Source of the DNA: Pseudomonas chlororaphis
GTDB taxonomy: Bacteria; Pseudomonadota; Gammaproteobacteria; Pseudomonadales; Pseudomonadaceae
DNA length: 64,000 nucleotides
NCBI GenBank assembly: GCA_001023535.1
Contig: CP011020.1
Coordinates: 2,493,734 to 2,557,733, forward strand
Reading direction: 5' to 3'
The translations under genes and the position numbers were made by a program. The notes under the pieces are model-generated. The model saw only the letters and a program-made list of their open reading frames with translations, was not told where the DNA came from and did no database searches. Below are positions 49,270-57,912 of the stretch, one piece after another (the stretch's first letter is position 1; every line of letters begins with the position of its first letter).

Positions 49270-50259
49270 ATGAAATTCGACCTCGCCTACTGCCGCAGCC
49301 TCGACGACAAGCTGTCGATCTATGACGTGCGCGATTTGAATTTCGACGAGACGGTGGGCTTCGATTCCGCGAAGGAACAGTTCCAGTGCCCCAACGACGC
49401 CTGTCGGGCGGCGTTCGATGCGGCGAATGTGTTGGGGACGTTCAATGCCAAGAATGTGAACTACGTGCGCACGCCGCACTTCAAGAACATTCCCAGCACG
49501 CGGCATGTCGAGGGTTGTCCTTATGCGAGCCTGAAAACTCCGACTACCGGCCTGGAGGCGGATGCTGCGCAATTGGATGACGGTCGAGAGGAACACTTCC
49601 CTTCGGAGCTATTGCTGACCCGGCGTGAGTATCTGCGTAAGCCGTCCAGCCCGGCAGTGGCGGCAGACGTCATGCGCGAGGAGCGAGTGCCTTCAGCCGG
49701 CAATAACGTCGAGCACCCGAGCCGTGATTCAGCGCCGGACAAGACCCATGTGTTCGCCCATCCAGTGGAATGTTTTGTGTCGAACTTCGCCGACAAGGAT
49801 CTGCTCAAGCGCATGCCGTTGAAGATTGGCGAGCACACGGCGCCCTATGCATCGTTCTTCAAGAAGATCGAATACTTGCTGGACAACAAGGGGCTGATCT
49901 ACTGGGGCAAGATCAAGAAGATCGAGGATTATCACAGCGCCAGTTTTCGCGTGGACTTCGAGCAGAAGGTCTGGACCCAGCTACCGGGCGAGGCGAAGAA
50001 AAAGCCTTATTCGGTCAACGTTTACCTGAGCAAGAAGCTGATCGACAGCTACCGCAAGCGTAAGGCGTTTCTGCAAGAGATCAAGCATGCCGCCGAGAGC
50101 GAACGGGATTTGTACTGCTTCTTCTACGGCGTGACGCCGGAGCTGAAGCAGGTGCCGAGCAAGAAAAACCCCGAACAGACGTTCGGGGTGTTCAGCGCCA
50201 ACATAGAGAACCTGGACCACTTCATTATTCGTGAAGCGCCGGGGTTGGCCGATAACTGA
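49270..50259 (+). CDS. Unrecognised protein with zinc-ribbon-like N-terminus
   Basis: 329 residues, no signal peptide or membrane segment. Residues 38-83 contain FQCPNDAC (C40, C45), TPHF (H70) and RHVEGC (H79, C83), a ligand pattern like the zinc-ribbon start of CoiA-type proteins. A probably disordered linker (about 95-160) leads to a basic C-terminal domain (YWGKIKKIEDYHSASFRVDF, YSVNVYLSKKLIDSYRKRKAF) that might bind nucleic acid. I do not recognise the family. It is divergent from hipA and shares with it a promoter region carrying two palindromes, so it may be controlled by HipB. A defence or mobile-element function is inferred only from location. Confidence 0.7.
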   Translation: MKFDLAYCRSLDDKLSIYDVRDLNFDETVGFDSAKEQFQCPNDACRAAFDAANVLGTFNAKNVNYVRTPHFKNIPSTRHVEGCPYASLKTPTTGLEADAAQLDDGREEHFPSELLLTRREYLRKPSSPAVAADVMREERVPSAGNNVEHPSRDSAPDKTHVFAHPVECFVSNFADKDLLKRMPLKIGEHTAPYASFFKKIEYLLDNKGLIYWGKIKKIEDYHSASFRVDFEQKVWTQLPGEAKKKPYSVNVYLSKKLIDSYRKRKAFLQEIKHAAESERDLYCFFYGVTPELKQVPSKKNPEQTFGVFSANIENLDHFIIREAPGLADN

Positions 50260-50305
50260 TCTCGGCTTGGGCTGACAGCAACCCTACACGCGCCGGTGTT
50301 TCAGT

Positions 50306-51001
50306 TCATAGTCCATCTTGGACAAGCTGCCGCTCAAACGCCCGCATCTCCCGTCTCACTTCCATCCGTCGTTCACGGGCTTTCTGAACGCTGGGCTCAT
50401 CCAGTCCACCATAACGCCGCAACCAGTGAATAATCATTTCCTCATCTGGGAAGTAATAGTCCTTGTGCCCCTTGCTGCCTCTCGGGGTGTTGTTCATATC
50501 ACCATCAAAGCGGCCTGCGGAGAATTCATCAGAAGGCAACGTTCCCCACTCAGCGGCGCAATCCTCGAAAACCCAGGAGATTTCATTGATGTGCTTTTGC
50601 GCACCGCGATGGCCGCGCTTGTAAAAAACGGACTCATGACAACTTTCCTGGAAGCGGGCCATCATTGGCTCGTCATCGACCCAGTGCAAAAGGTCATATT
50701 GCCCGGCGTGGCGCATCAAGCCGTTGATCCAACGCTCGGAAAACCGATGAATAAAACCTTCCACGTCAGCTTTTTTGGCGTCAGCGAAGATCATGCAATA
50801 ACGGGTTTGCACATGGATGACGAACAACACATGTTTACGTTGGACAGTAATGGCATGGACCAACCACTGTTCTGCGAATCCATCCACCTCATCGTCCTCG
50901 ATAACGGGTGACGGAGGCTTCTCCACTGGAGTGATTTTCTTGCCTTTGTGCACGCGGCTAAAGAAGTTACAAGCCGCTTCGGTGCAATTGAAGATCAACA
51001 T
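50306..51001 (-). CDS. DUF6933-like protein
   Basis: 231 residues opening MLIFNCTEAACNFFSRVHKGKK, with QWLVHAITVQRKHVLFVIHVQTRYCMIFADAKKADVEGF, the pattern of the DUF6933 family (a short N-terminal module that includes W-x-H and RK-x-x-L-F-x). A longer C-terminal half with a charged, arginine-rich end (RERRMEVRREMRAFERQL) follows. Cytoplasmic; no catalytic motif is evident. The gene starts 22 bases after the 116-residue gene on the same strand, so the two probably form a unit. Function unknown. Confidence 0.7.
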   Translation of the reverse strand: MLIFNCTEAACNFFSRVHKGKKITPVEKPPSPVIEDDEVDGFAEQWLVHAITVQRKHVLFVIHVQTRYCMIFADAKKADVEGFIHRFSERWINGLMRHAGQYDLLHWVDDEPMMARFQESCHESVFYKRGHRGAQKHINEISWVFEDCAAEWGTLPSDEFSAGRFDGDMNNTPRGSKGHKDYYFPDEEMIIHWLRRYGGLDEPSVQKARERRMEVRREMRAFERQLVQDGL

Positions 51002-51023
51002 GGTGTGCTCTGCTTGAAAAGGA

Positions 51024-51374
51024 CTATGCGTCTGTGGCCCATTCTATTTCATAGGGCTGACGAACAGCGTCGGAAATCCGTTCTCGTAACTCGTCGCTCA
51101 GAACCATCAGCTCCTGATCGCTCAGCAGGTCATAGGCGACCATCAGCCTCAAAGATAGGGAAACTTCTTTGCGTCGACGTCCGTTGAAGGCCATCGACAG
51201 GTCTTTGTCTCGATTGCGTATGAGACCATACAGCGTTGCGTATCGAGCGTGGGCCGATAAAGTTTCGTTCTGAGCGATCGTCTGGGCATCAGCAAGAACC
51301 CCTTTGCAGAAGCGGTCCAGCGCCAGTTCGTAGAGCTCGTTGTAACTTTTCCAGTCACTATCGGAAATAGACAT
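51024..51374 (-). CDS. Unrecognised 116-residue protein upstream of the DUF6933 gene
   Basis: 116 residues, helical and soluble: SDWKSYNELYELALDRFCKGVLADAQTIAQ, then LYGLIRNRDKDLSMAFNGRRRKEVSLSLRLMVAYDLLSDQELMVLSDELRERI. The second half resembles generic helical adaptor or antitoxin-like proteins without a recognisable family. It leads the two-gene unit with the DUF6933-like protein, so one might regulate or bind the other. No function can be assigned. Confidence 0.6.
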   Translation of the reverse strand: MSISDSDWKSYNELYELALDRFCKGVLADAQTIAQNETLSAHARYATLYGLIRNRDKDLSMAFNGRRRKEVSLSLRLMVAYDLLSDQELMVLSDELRERISDAVRQPYEIEWATDA

Positions 51375-51522
51375 ACCACCCCTCCTCCGTTAGACGCCAG
51401 GGTACACCGAGCGCTTGGCTGAAGCCGACCACTGGTCACCCATCAAAAAAATGAGATTGATCCGGTTTCAAAACAACTGTACAAAAACACAGTATTTTGA
51501 ATCCACTGCTTTGGAGCATCCC

Positions 51523-51840
51523 ATGGCCTCTCTCGCACTCAAAACCACCCTGGAACGCATCGCTGTCTATCAATTCACCCCTGCCCACAGCGCGCAAGCC
51601 CGCGCCATGCTGGGGTGGAGTGTCGAGGAGTTGTCCCGTCGGTCGGGCGTCTCGGTACCCGCCATCCAACGCTTCGAAGCCGGGGGTGAACTGCTCGATG
51701 TAACCCGACTGGCGCTGGCGTTTCGCTTTGAAGCCGAAGGCCTGGTGTTCTTCCCTGGCTTTGCACCGGGGCGTGGCATGAACATCAAGGGTGCTACACC
51801 GGACCCGATGGGACGGGCCGACTACGCGATGATCGAATAG
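51523..51840 (+). CDS. XRE-family helix-turn-helix regulator
   Basis: 105 residues from the ATG of MASLALKTTLERIAVY; an upstream in-frame extension of 36 codons is not supported. The helix-turn-helix is in QARAMLGWSVEELSRRSGVSVPAIQRFEAGGELLDVTRLALAFRFEAEGLVFF, a compact XRE domain with a short effector tail ending in the FFPGF segment. It is probably a single-gene repressor. The neighbour converges on it, so it shares no operon and its targets are not visible. Confidence 0.75.
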   Translation: MASLALKTTLERIAVYQFTPAHSAQARAMLGWSVEELSRRSGVSVPAIQRFEAGGELLDVTRLALAFRFEAEGLVFFPGFAPGRGMNIKGATPDPMGRADYAMIE

Positions 51841-51860
51841 CCGGGCCGCTGCGGCGGGCG

Positions 51861-52919
51861 TCAGGCCGCGCCAGTCTGGTTCTGATAGGCCGACGCCTCT
51901 ACCTCCAGCCACCAGGCCCGGCCACGGTGCGGATGGGTCAGGGTGAAGGCTTCGCCCATCTGTGGCGTGGTAATGAGCACGTTGCGCTCCCAGGCCAGCG
52001 CCAGGATGCGGTCGAAGGGTTCAAACCAGGCATGCATCGCCAGGTCGAATGTACCGTTGTGGATCGGCAGCAGCCAACGCCCACGCAGGTCGATATGAGC
52101 CTGCAATGTCTGCTCGGGCTGCATGTGCACGTGAGGCCAGTCGACGTTATAGGCGCCGGTTTCCATCAGGGTCAGGTCAAAGGGGCCGTATCGCTCGCCG
52201 ATGCGCTTGAAACCGTCGAAGTAACCGGTGTCGCCGCTAAAGAAAATCCGCGCGCCGCCATCGATCATCACCCAGGAAGCCCATAACGTGCTGTTGCCGT
52301 TGAACAGCCCGCGACCGGAAAAATGCTGTGATGGTGTGGCGATGAACTCGATACCGTCCACTTCGGTACTTTGCCACCAATCCAGCTGACGCACCTTGCT
52401 GGCCTCGATACCCCATTTGACCAGGATGTCACCCACGCCAAGGGGTGTGAGGAAGTGCCGGGTCTTGGCGGCAAGCTTGAGGATGGCCTGATGGTCGAGG
52501 TGGTCGTAATGGTCATGAGACAGGATCACCGCCTCGATCGGCGGCAGATCCTCCAGGCTGACGGGCGGCTGGTGGAAACGCTTGGGGCCGGCCCATTGCA
52601 CGGGCGATGCACGGTCGGAGAACACCGGGTCGGTGATCCAGAACTTGTCGCGCAGTTTGAGCAGAACCGTGGAGTGGCCGAGACGGAACACACTCTGGTT
52701 CGGTGCTGCCAGCAGCTCGGCGCGGGTCAGCGGCTGGACGGTGATGGCCCCTGCCGGACGGGTGGTACGGGGCTTGTGGAGGAGCATGTTCCAGATGATG
52801 CGCAGCATCTGGCCAAACCCTTCTCGCGGTGTATGGGCGTGATTGTGATACTTCCCTTGTTCGTGTCGGGAGGCCGGGTTGGCAGCTGCGTTATCGGTCG
52901 TGGAAGAAGGAATACTCAT
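51861..52919 (-). CDS. MBL-fold metallo-hydrolase, RomA/NAPE-PLD-like
   Basis: 352 residues. The metal-binding motif SHDHYDHLD (around residue 135), the FSGDTGYFDGF strand, and HNGTFDLAMH supply the histidine and aspartate ligands of the beta-lactamase fold, in the order found in the UlaG/RomA/N-acyl-phosphatidylethanolamine phospholipase D-like group. The N-terminus has a single hydrophobic/aromatic helix (FGQMLRIIWNMLLHKPRTT) but no clear signal peptide. Substrate unknown. It is divergent from a tetR gene with a perfect operator palindrome between them, so the TetR protein is its probable repressor. Confidence 0.8.
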   Translation of the reverse strand: MSIPSSTTDNAAANPASRHEQGKYHNHAHTPREGFGQMLRIIWNMLLHKPRTTRPAGAITVQPLTRAELLAAPNQSVFRLGHSTVLLKLRDKFWITDPVFSDRASPVQWAGPKRFHQPPVSLEDLPPIEAVILSHDHYDHLDHQAILKLAAKTRHFLTPLGVGDILVKWGIEASKVRQLDWWQSTEVDGIEFIATPSQHFSGRGLFNGNSTLWASWVMIDGGARIFFSGDTGYFDGFKRIGERYGPFDLTLMETGAYNVDWPHVHMQPEQTLQAHIDLRGRWLLPIHNGTFDLAMHAWFEPFDRILALAWERNVLITTPQMGEAFTLTHPHRGRAWWLEVEASAYQNQTGAA

Positions 52920-53010
52920 GGTGCGATAACTCCAGGAACGTCGTCGAATTACGCTTCGTCTTTGTAGGACGTTTGATGGCTGCGACGTGCACGCTCAGCC
53001 GTTCGCGACA

Positions 53011-53034
53011 AAACTACACCACTCGGTGTAGTTT
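53011..53034. promoter_or_regulatory. TetR operator palindrome
   Basis: Perfect 10-bp arms AAACTACACC/GGTGTAGTTT with an ACTC centre, in the divergent promoter region of the metallo-hydrolase and tetR genes. A partial second copy (AAACTGCCGAGTGTAATTT) lies at 53063-53081, closer to tetR, so the regulator probably controls both genes. Confidence 0.75.
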
Positions 53035-53099
53035 CTAGATTGCATGAATCCCGGGAGCAAGTAAACTGCCGAGTGTAATTTGCCCTTCTCAACCGACGA

Positions 53100-53714
53100 A
53101 TGCCCATGACCGTACCGCAGCGCCTCACCGAACGAAAACGCGAAGCCATCCTCCAGGCCGCGATTGCCGAATTCCGCATCAACGGTTTCGAGATCACCAG
53201 CATGGACAGGATCGCGGCGACGGCCGGCGTGTCGAAGCGCACGGTGTACAACCACTTTCCGAGCAAGGAAGAGCTGTTTGCCGAAATTCTGAGTCGGCTA
53301 TGGGAGAGCATCACCGCTGAACAGGAGATGGCCTATGACCCGTTGGAGCCTTTGCGTGAGCAGCTACGTCGGTTGCTGCAAGCCAAGCTACAACTCTTAT
53401 CGGAGGAAAACTTCCTCGATCTGGCGCGTATCGCCATTGCCGCAACCATTCACTCACCCGAACGTGCCCAAGACATGGTGTCGCGCATGGGCCAGCGTGA
53501 AGAGGGCCTCACCACCTGGATTCGCCAAGCCCAGGTCGATGGCCGGCTAAAGCCGGTGGAGCCGGAATTCGCTGCCCAGCAAATGCACGGTTTGATCAAG
53601 ACCTTCGCCTTCTGGCCACAGATTTCCATGGGGCAACCAAGCCTGACCCATGAGGAGCAAGTGCAGGTGATCGAGTCAGCCCTCGACATGTTCCTGGTTC
53701 GCTATCAGGCTTGA
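53100..53714 (+). CDS. TetR-family repressor
   Basis: 204 residues. The N-terminal helix-turn-helix is RKREAILQAAIAEFRINGFEITSMDRIAATAGVSKRTVYNHFPSKEELF, a textbook TetR motif; the C-terminal ligand domain is of the AefR-like type (VEPEFAAQQMHGLIKTFAFWPQ). It probably represses the divergent metallo-hydrolase gene and itself through the palindrome upstream. Two ATG codons (53100 and 53106) are both possible starts. Confidence 0.9.
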   Translation: MPMTVPQRLTERKREAILQAAIAEFRINGFEITSMDRIAATAGVSKRTVYNHFPSKEELFAEILSRLWESITAEQEMAYDPLEPLREQLRRLLQAKLQLLSEENFLDLARIAIAATIHSPERAQDMVSRMGQREEGLTTWIRQAQVDGRLKPVEPEFAAQQMHGLIKTFAFWPQISMGQPSLTHEEQVQVIESALDMFLVRYQA

Positions 53715-53745
53715 GTGCCCACCACCGGGAGTCGCGTCACGAGGG

Positions 53746-54279
53746 TCATTGCGCCGAGGAAGTGTTCACGAATTTCTGATGCATTTCGGTGGTCAGGCTG
53801 TCGATGCGCTCGGTCAGTGCCTTGGTCATTTCCGTCAGGCGGGTGTTCTGCTCCAACAACTCGAGCAACTGCGCCGTATTGTGCGCGGCCTGGGCTTGGC
53901 GCTCAGTGTTGGCAATGGCCAGGGCTTCGCGATGTTGCGCATCGGCTTCCGCCTGGGCTTTGTCGCGAGCGGCCTGGCGAGTTTGCGCCAGCAGGATCAG
54001 CGGGGCGGCGTAGGCCGACTGCAGACTGAACGCCAGATTGAGCAAGATGAACGGATAAGCGTCGAAATGCACGATGCCCGACAGGTTCAAGCCTACCCAG
54101 ATCAGCACGATCAGGGTTTGTGCGCCGAGGAACATCGGCGTGCCGAAAAAACGCGCGAACGCCTCCGCTCGCAACGCAAAGCGATCATTCCCGAAGGTGG
54201 GTGCCAGATGCGCGTGAGGCCGATGAAAACGCAAGTGATCCACGGGGGCCGCGGGGGTGGATGGGTAAGGGGTCGCCAT
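53746..54279 (-). CDS. DUF1003 inner-membrane protein
   Basis: 177 residues with two membrane helices (FLGAQTLIVLIWVGLNLSGI and YPFILLNLAFSLQSAYAAPLILLA) in the DUF1003 arrangement, followed by a long predicted coiled coil (AQTRQAARDKAQAEADAQHREALAIANTERQAQA and the leucine-rich LLELLEQNTRLTEMTKAL). Family function is unknown; the coiled coil lies in the cytoplasm. It converges on tetR and is unrelated to the flanking regulators as far as I can see. Confidence 0.82.
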   Translation of the reverse strand: MATPYPSTPAAPVDHLRFHRPHAHLAPTFGNDRFALRAEAFARFFGTPMFLGAQTLIVLIWVGLNLSGIVHFDAYPFILLNLAFSLQSAYAAPLILLAQTRQAARDKAQAEADAQHREALAIANTERQAQAAHNTAQLLELLEQNTRLTEMTKALTERIDSLTTEMHQKFVNTSSAQ

Positions 54280-54365
54280 GATGTTCTCCGCCTGGGGCTG
54301 GTGCTGAAGGCACTATAACCGCTGGGCGATCATCATCTATCTCGGCACGCTTGGCTCATGAAACA

Positions 54366-55250
54366 TCAGCGCTGCCGCAAATTACGCCCCAACTCGTCGA
54401 ACAATGTCACCACCGAACGCAAGGCGCGGCAGTCTGGTCGTGTCAGCAGCCAGAGCGACGTGTCATACCCCGCCAACGGTTCGCCGAAGGGGATCAAGCC
54501 CTGGCCTTCACCGATCAGAAAATCCGGCAAGGCGGCGACACCCAGGCCGGCCCGCGCCAACTCGGCGACCGAGAGCATGCTGTTGCAGCGATAGGCTGGC
54601 ATCACGGCGGGCAGATGTTGTCGGCGCCAGGCCACGGTGGGGTGATCGGGGAGGAAGTCGTCCGGCGCAATCCAGGTCAGGGACGCCAAGTCATCCAGAT
54701 TCGCGCCGGACAGGAAGACCGGACTCCCGCAGACTCGGTAGACGACACCACCAAGGTGCCGCCCCACCAAATGTTCCGGCGGCGAGCGGGTCAGGCGCAA
54801 GGCGATGTCAGCATCGCGACGGCTCAGGTTGGCGAAGTCGTTCGACGTACTCAGGTCCAGGTTCAACGCCGGATACGCGGGCATGAACCGCGCCAGCGCC
54901 GGCAACAACAGCACCTGCAGGACCGAGTCGGAGCACGTCAGGCGCACCGTGCCGCTGACGACCTCGCCGCCCTGCTCCACGCCGATGCGTGCCGCCTCCA
55001 GGGCCTGTTCGGCGCGCTCAGCCTGCTCGGACAGCGTCTGGGCCAAGCTCGTGGGCAGATACCCGGCACGGCTTTTTTCGAACAGGGGTTGGCCCAGGGC
55101 CGCCTCGAGTCGGCGCACCGAACGAAACACGGTGGACACGTCTACGTCCAGCAACCGCGCCGCCCGAGCCAGCGAGCCTCCACGCACCAACGCCAGGATC
55201 AGGGAGAGGTCGGGATAGTCCAGTCGATAGTGCGTGGATGCATTGAACAC
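54366..55250 (-). CDS. LysR-family transcriptional regulator
   Basis: About 294 residues if the GTG at 55248-55250 is used; the frame is open 43 codons upstream but that part would overlap the divergent gene. The helix-turn-helix is YPDLSLILALVRGGSLARAARLLDVDVSTVFRSVRRLEAALGQPLF and the effector domain follows (GTVRLTCSDSVLQVLLLPAL, LGVAALPDFLIGEG). The start is uncertain because no ATG and no good ribosome binding site lies nearby. It is divergent from a glutamine amidotransferase-like gene with 9-bp repeats between them, which is the usual arrangement of a LysR protein and its target. Confidence 0.85.
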   Translation of the reverse strand: MFNASTHYRLDYPDLSLILALVRGGSLARAARLLDVDVSTVFRSVRRLEAALGQPLFEKSRAGYLPTSLAQTLSEQAERAEQALEAARIGVEQGGEVVSGTVRLTCSDSVLQVLLLPALARFMPAYPALNLDLSTSNDFANLSRRDADIALRLTRSPPEHLVGRHLGGVVYRVCGSPVFLSGANLDDLASLTWIAPDDFLPDHPTVAWRRQHLPAVMPAYRCNSMLSVAELARAGLGVAALPDFLIGEGQGLIPFGEPLAGYDTSLWLLTRPDCRALRSVVTLFDELGRNLRQR

Positions 55251-55256
55251 TTGGGT

Positions 55257-55290
55257 AAACGCCAATATTGATTGCGTGAACGCCAATCTA
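55257..55290. promoter_or_regulatory. Divergent promoter region with direct repeats
   Basis: AACGCCAAT occurs at about 55259 and 55280, 21 bases apart (two helical turns), between the LysR start and the amidotransferase start. Such spaced repeats with an inner T-N11-A pattern are typical LysR contact sites. Confidence 0.4.
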
Positions 55291-55327
55291 TAGTGGCCGC
55301 CAGCAATCAACAAGCGGCGAGATTTCC

Positions 55328-56038
55328 ATGGAAAACCAGCGTCCTTTGCACATCGCCCTGGTCGGCGATCATGACCCACAAATCACGGCCCACCGGGCGA
55401 TCCCCCTGGCCCTTGAACAGGCCAGCCAGCAAACAGGCCACGGGCTTCGTTTTCAGTGGCTGGCCACCGACCTGATCGAGCACAGCACGCTGATGAACGA
55501 CTTCGACGGCATCTGGTGCGTACCGGGCAGCCCTTACCGAAATGAAGACGGCGCTTTGCACGCCATTCGGTTTGCCCGTGAACAACGTCGTCCGTTCCTC
55601 GGCACCTGCGGCGGTTTCCAGCATGCGGTGTTGGAATACGCGCGCCACGTGATGGGCTGGACCGATGCCGCCCACGGCGAGAACTCCCCCGAGGCTGAAC
55701 GGCTCGTGGTGACGCCGCTGAGCTGCGCCTTGATCGAAACCCTCGACAGCCTTCAGTTCGACGCGGGGTCACTGATTGCCCGGGCCTATGGACGCCAGAC
55801 AGCGTTCGAAAGCTATCGCTGCCGCTTCGGGCTCAACCCGGCCTTCGAAAAAGACCTGCTCGGCCAGCGCCTGCACGCCGTCGCCCGGGACTCGACCGGT
55901 GACTTGCGCGCGGTGGAACTGCGCGATCATCCGTTCTTTGTCGCGACATTGTTTCAGCCCGAACGAGCCGCGCTGGAAGGCCGCACGCCGCCGCTGGCGA
56001 AGGCATTTGTCGAGGCATGCGCCAAGACCCGCGCCTGA
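55328..56038 (+). CDS. Class I glutamine amidotransferase-like protein
   Basis: 236 residues. The nucleophile cysteine sits in FLGTCGGFQH, preceded by WCVPGSPYRNEDG, as in the CTP-synthase C-terminal-domain-like group of GATase1 proteins. The expected histidine/glutamate of the triad is less clear: HPFFVATLFQPER contains the P-E position. It may deaminate or transfer an amide; several relatives act in secondary metabolism or as lone amidases. It is transcribed away from the LysR gene, which probably controls it. Confidence 0.8.
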   Translation: MENQRPLHIALVGDHDPQITAHRAIPLALEQASQQTGHGLRFQWLATDLIEHSTLMNDFDGIWCVPGSPYRNEDGALHAIRFAREQRRPFLGTCGGFQHAVLEYARHVMGWTDAAHGENSPEAERLVVTPLSCALIETLDSLQFDAGSLIARAYGRQTAFESYRCRFGLNPAFEKDLLGQRLHAVARDSTGDLRAVELRDHPFFVATLFQPERAALEGRTPPLAKAFVEACAKTRA

Positions 56039-56073
56039 GTGTCACCGGGTATCGATCAACTGATCCGTGGGGA

Positions 56074-56403
56074 TCAGCCCTCCACGACCAACTGCCGCAC
56101 CGCTACGATTTCAGGCAGGTCGGTGCGGGCCATGTAGACCCGCAGCGGATCAGTGAGGTTGATCCGGTCGTCGACATGCTGGTCCAGCAGCAGTTGGATC
56201 CGCTCGCGCTTGAGGGCCATGGTGCCGTCTGCCACCGGCCCCCAGACAAATTCACAGGTGGGGATGATGCCGTCGTCGGCCACGTCCATGCCGAAGGCGT
56301 CTTCGCTGAAACGCACGATGTACTGGCCGGTCTTGCGGTTCAGGCCGACAAAACCCTTGAGCTGGTCGGCGGCCTGGCAGATGAGTGTCGAAGTGGTGCG
56401 CAT
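56074..56403 (-). CDS. Small conserved protein of unknown function
   Basis: 109 residues from the second ATG (M-RTTSTLICQAADQLKGF), which has AGGTTTACC before it; an ATG four codons upstream is possible. The sequence is beta-rich (KTGQYIVRFSEDAFGMDVADDGIIPTCEFVW) and ends EIVAVRQLVVEG; no signal peptide or known motif. Soluble. It stands alone between the amidotransferase-like gene and glpQ, converging with the former. I do not recognise its family. Confidence 0.65.
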   Translation of the reverse strand: MRTTSTLICQAADQLKGFVGLNRKTGQYIVRFSEDAFGMDVADDGIIPTCEFVWGPVADGTMALKRERIQLLLDQHVDDRINLTDPLRVYMARTDLPEIVAVRQLVVEG

Positions 56404-56646
56404 GGTAAACCTCATGGATGCGTCCCCTGGGGACGGCTGATCGATGGTTTACACGCAGGGCGGCGAATGCTGATTCAAGGTCTCCCTCTGCCGGGGAAAC
56501 TGGTGCGACCAAGGGTACTGCAAAGCGGTGCGCCAATGCGTGGGAAAAATCTGCTTCGCACGCATTTATGTCGGTATGGCGATAGCGCCGACGGCGTTCA
56601 GTTGTTAAAAGATAGGTTTTTGCACACCCACGAAAGGAACTCGAGC

Positions 56647-57774
56647 ATGCCTGTCACCTTCACCCGCAGCGCCTTGATGCTGAGCCTGGTGCTCGGCTTC
56701 GGCCAGGCCCACGCCGCCGAAGCGTTGAGCCCCAAGGCCCTGGCAGCTCGCCAGGGCATCCCTCATCCAGCGGTCATCGCCCACCGTGGCGCCTCGTTCG
56801 ACGCGCCGGAATCCACCGCGGCTTCCTACACGCTGGCTCGCGACCTGGGGGCGGACTACCTGGAACTGGACCTGCAACGCAGCAAGGATGGCGTGTTGTT
56901 CGTGCTGCATGACGACAGCCTGCTGCGCACCACGGACGTCGCGAGCAAATTTCCCGAGCGAAAGGACAGCACCGCCAACGCCTTCACCATGGCAGAGCTC
57001 AAGACCCTGGACGCCGGCAGCTGGTTCAACACGACCTACCCGGACCGCGCGCGCCCCTCGTTCGCCGGCCTGAAGATCCTGACCCTCGATGAAGTGATCG
57101 ACATTGCCGAAGGCAACCCGCAGCACAAACCGGGGCTGTACATCGAAACCAAGGAGCCGAAGCTGTTCCCCGGCATCGAGCGTGACCTCAAGGACAAGTT
57201 GCAGGACCGTGGCTGGCTGAGTCCGTCCGGGTCCAAGCTTGCCAAGAGCGCCACCGGCGTCGGCCAAGGCAAGGGCAAGGTGGTCTTGCAGACCTTCGAG
57301 AAGAGCAGCCTCGAACTGTTGCAAAAAGAGATGCCGAAGGTGCCGAAGATCCTCTTGCTGTGGGTCGGCGAAGGCAACATCGAGCCCAAGTCCAAGGTGC
57401 CGTTTGCCGAGTCCGGGGAAACAGACAAGGCGGCCTACTACGCCAAACAGGAACCCAAAGACAAGGCCGAGTTCGAGAAATGGGTCCAGTACGCCAAGGC
57501 CCAGGGCGCCATCGGCACCGGGCCGTCCGCCGCACTGACCCATGGCGGTAGCCAGAGTTACGCGGACCTGGTCAAACCCTGGATGAACCAGTACACCCAT
57601 GACCAGGGCCTGCTGGTGCACGTCTACACCGTGGATGAGGCAGTGGACTTCAAGAAAGTGCTGGATGCCGGCGTCGATGGCATCTTTACCAACCGCGCCA
57701 GTGAACTGCTCAAGTACTTCAAGCGTCCCGAGACTGGCAGCGTGGCACAACTGCTGAAAAAGAACGGGTATTGA
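56647..57774 (+). CDS. glpQ: Periplasmic glycerophosphodiester phosphodiesterase
   Basis: 375 residues from the ATG of MPVTFTRSALMLSLVLGFGQAHA, which is a signal peptide and has GAAAGGA upstream. The open frame continues far upstream but is not coding there. The GDPD barrel has the catalytic HRGAS...PESTAASYTLARDLGADYLELDL and VLFVLHDDSLLRTTDV motifs with the two histidines, glutamate and aspartate. It hydrolyses glycerophosphodiesters such as glycerophosphocholine to glycerol-3-phosphate and alcohol. The C-terminal QGLLVHVYTVDEAVDFKKVLDAGVDGIFTN segment completes the family signature. Confidence 0.93.
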   Translation: MPVTFTRSALMLSLVLGFGQAHAAEALSPKALAARQGIPHPAVIAHRGASFDAPESTAASYTLARDLGADYLELDLQRSKDGVLFVLHDDSLLRTTDVASKFPERKDSTANAFTMAELKTLDAGSWFNTTYPDRARPSFAGLKILTLDEVIDIAEGNPQHKPGLYIETKEPKLFPGIERDLKDKLQDRGWLSPSGSKLAKSATGVGQGKGKVVLQTFEKSSLELLQKEMPKVPKILLLWVGEGNIEPKSKVPFAESGETDKAAYYAKQEPKDKAEFEKWVQYAKAQGAIGTGPSAALTHGGSQSYADLVKPWMNQYTHDQGLLVHVYTVDEAVDFKKVLDAGVDGIFTNRASELLKYFKRPETGSVAQLLKKNGY

Positions 57775-57912
57775 AACCGAAGAGGCCTTTGGGGAACCAC
57801 AGGCCTCTGGGTGCATTCCAAGTTATTGCAAATTAAGGGTGAATTAAGTTGCCAGCGTTAGCCTGAACCCACTTAAACGAATCACCCCTTTAATGACACA
57901 AGGAAAGCACTT

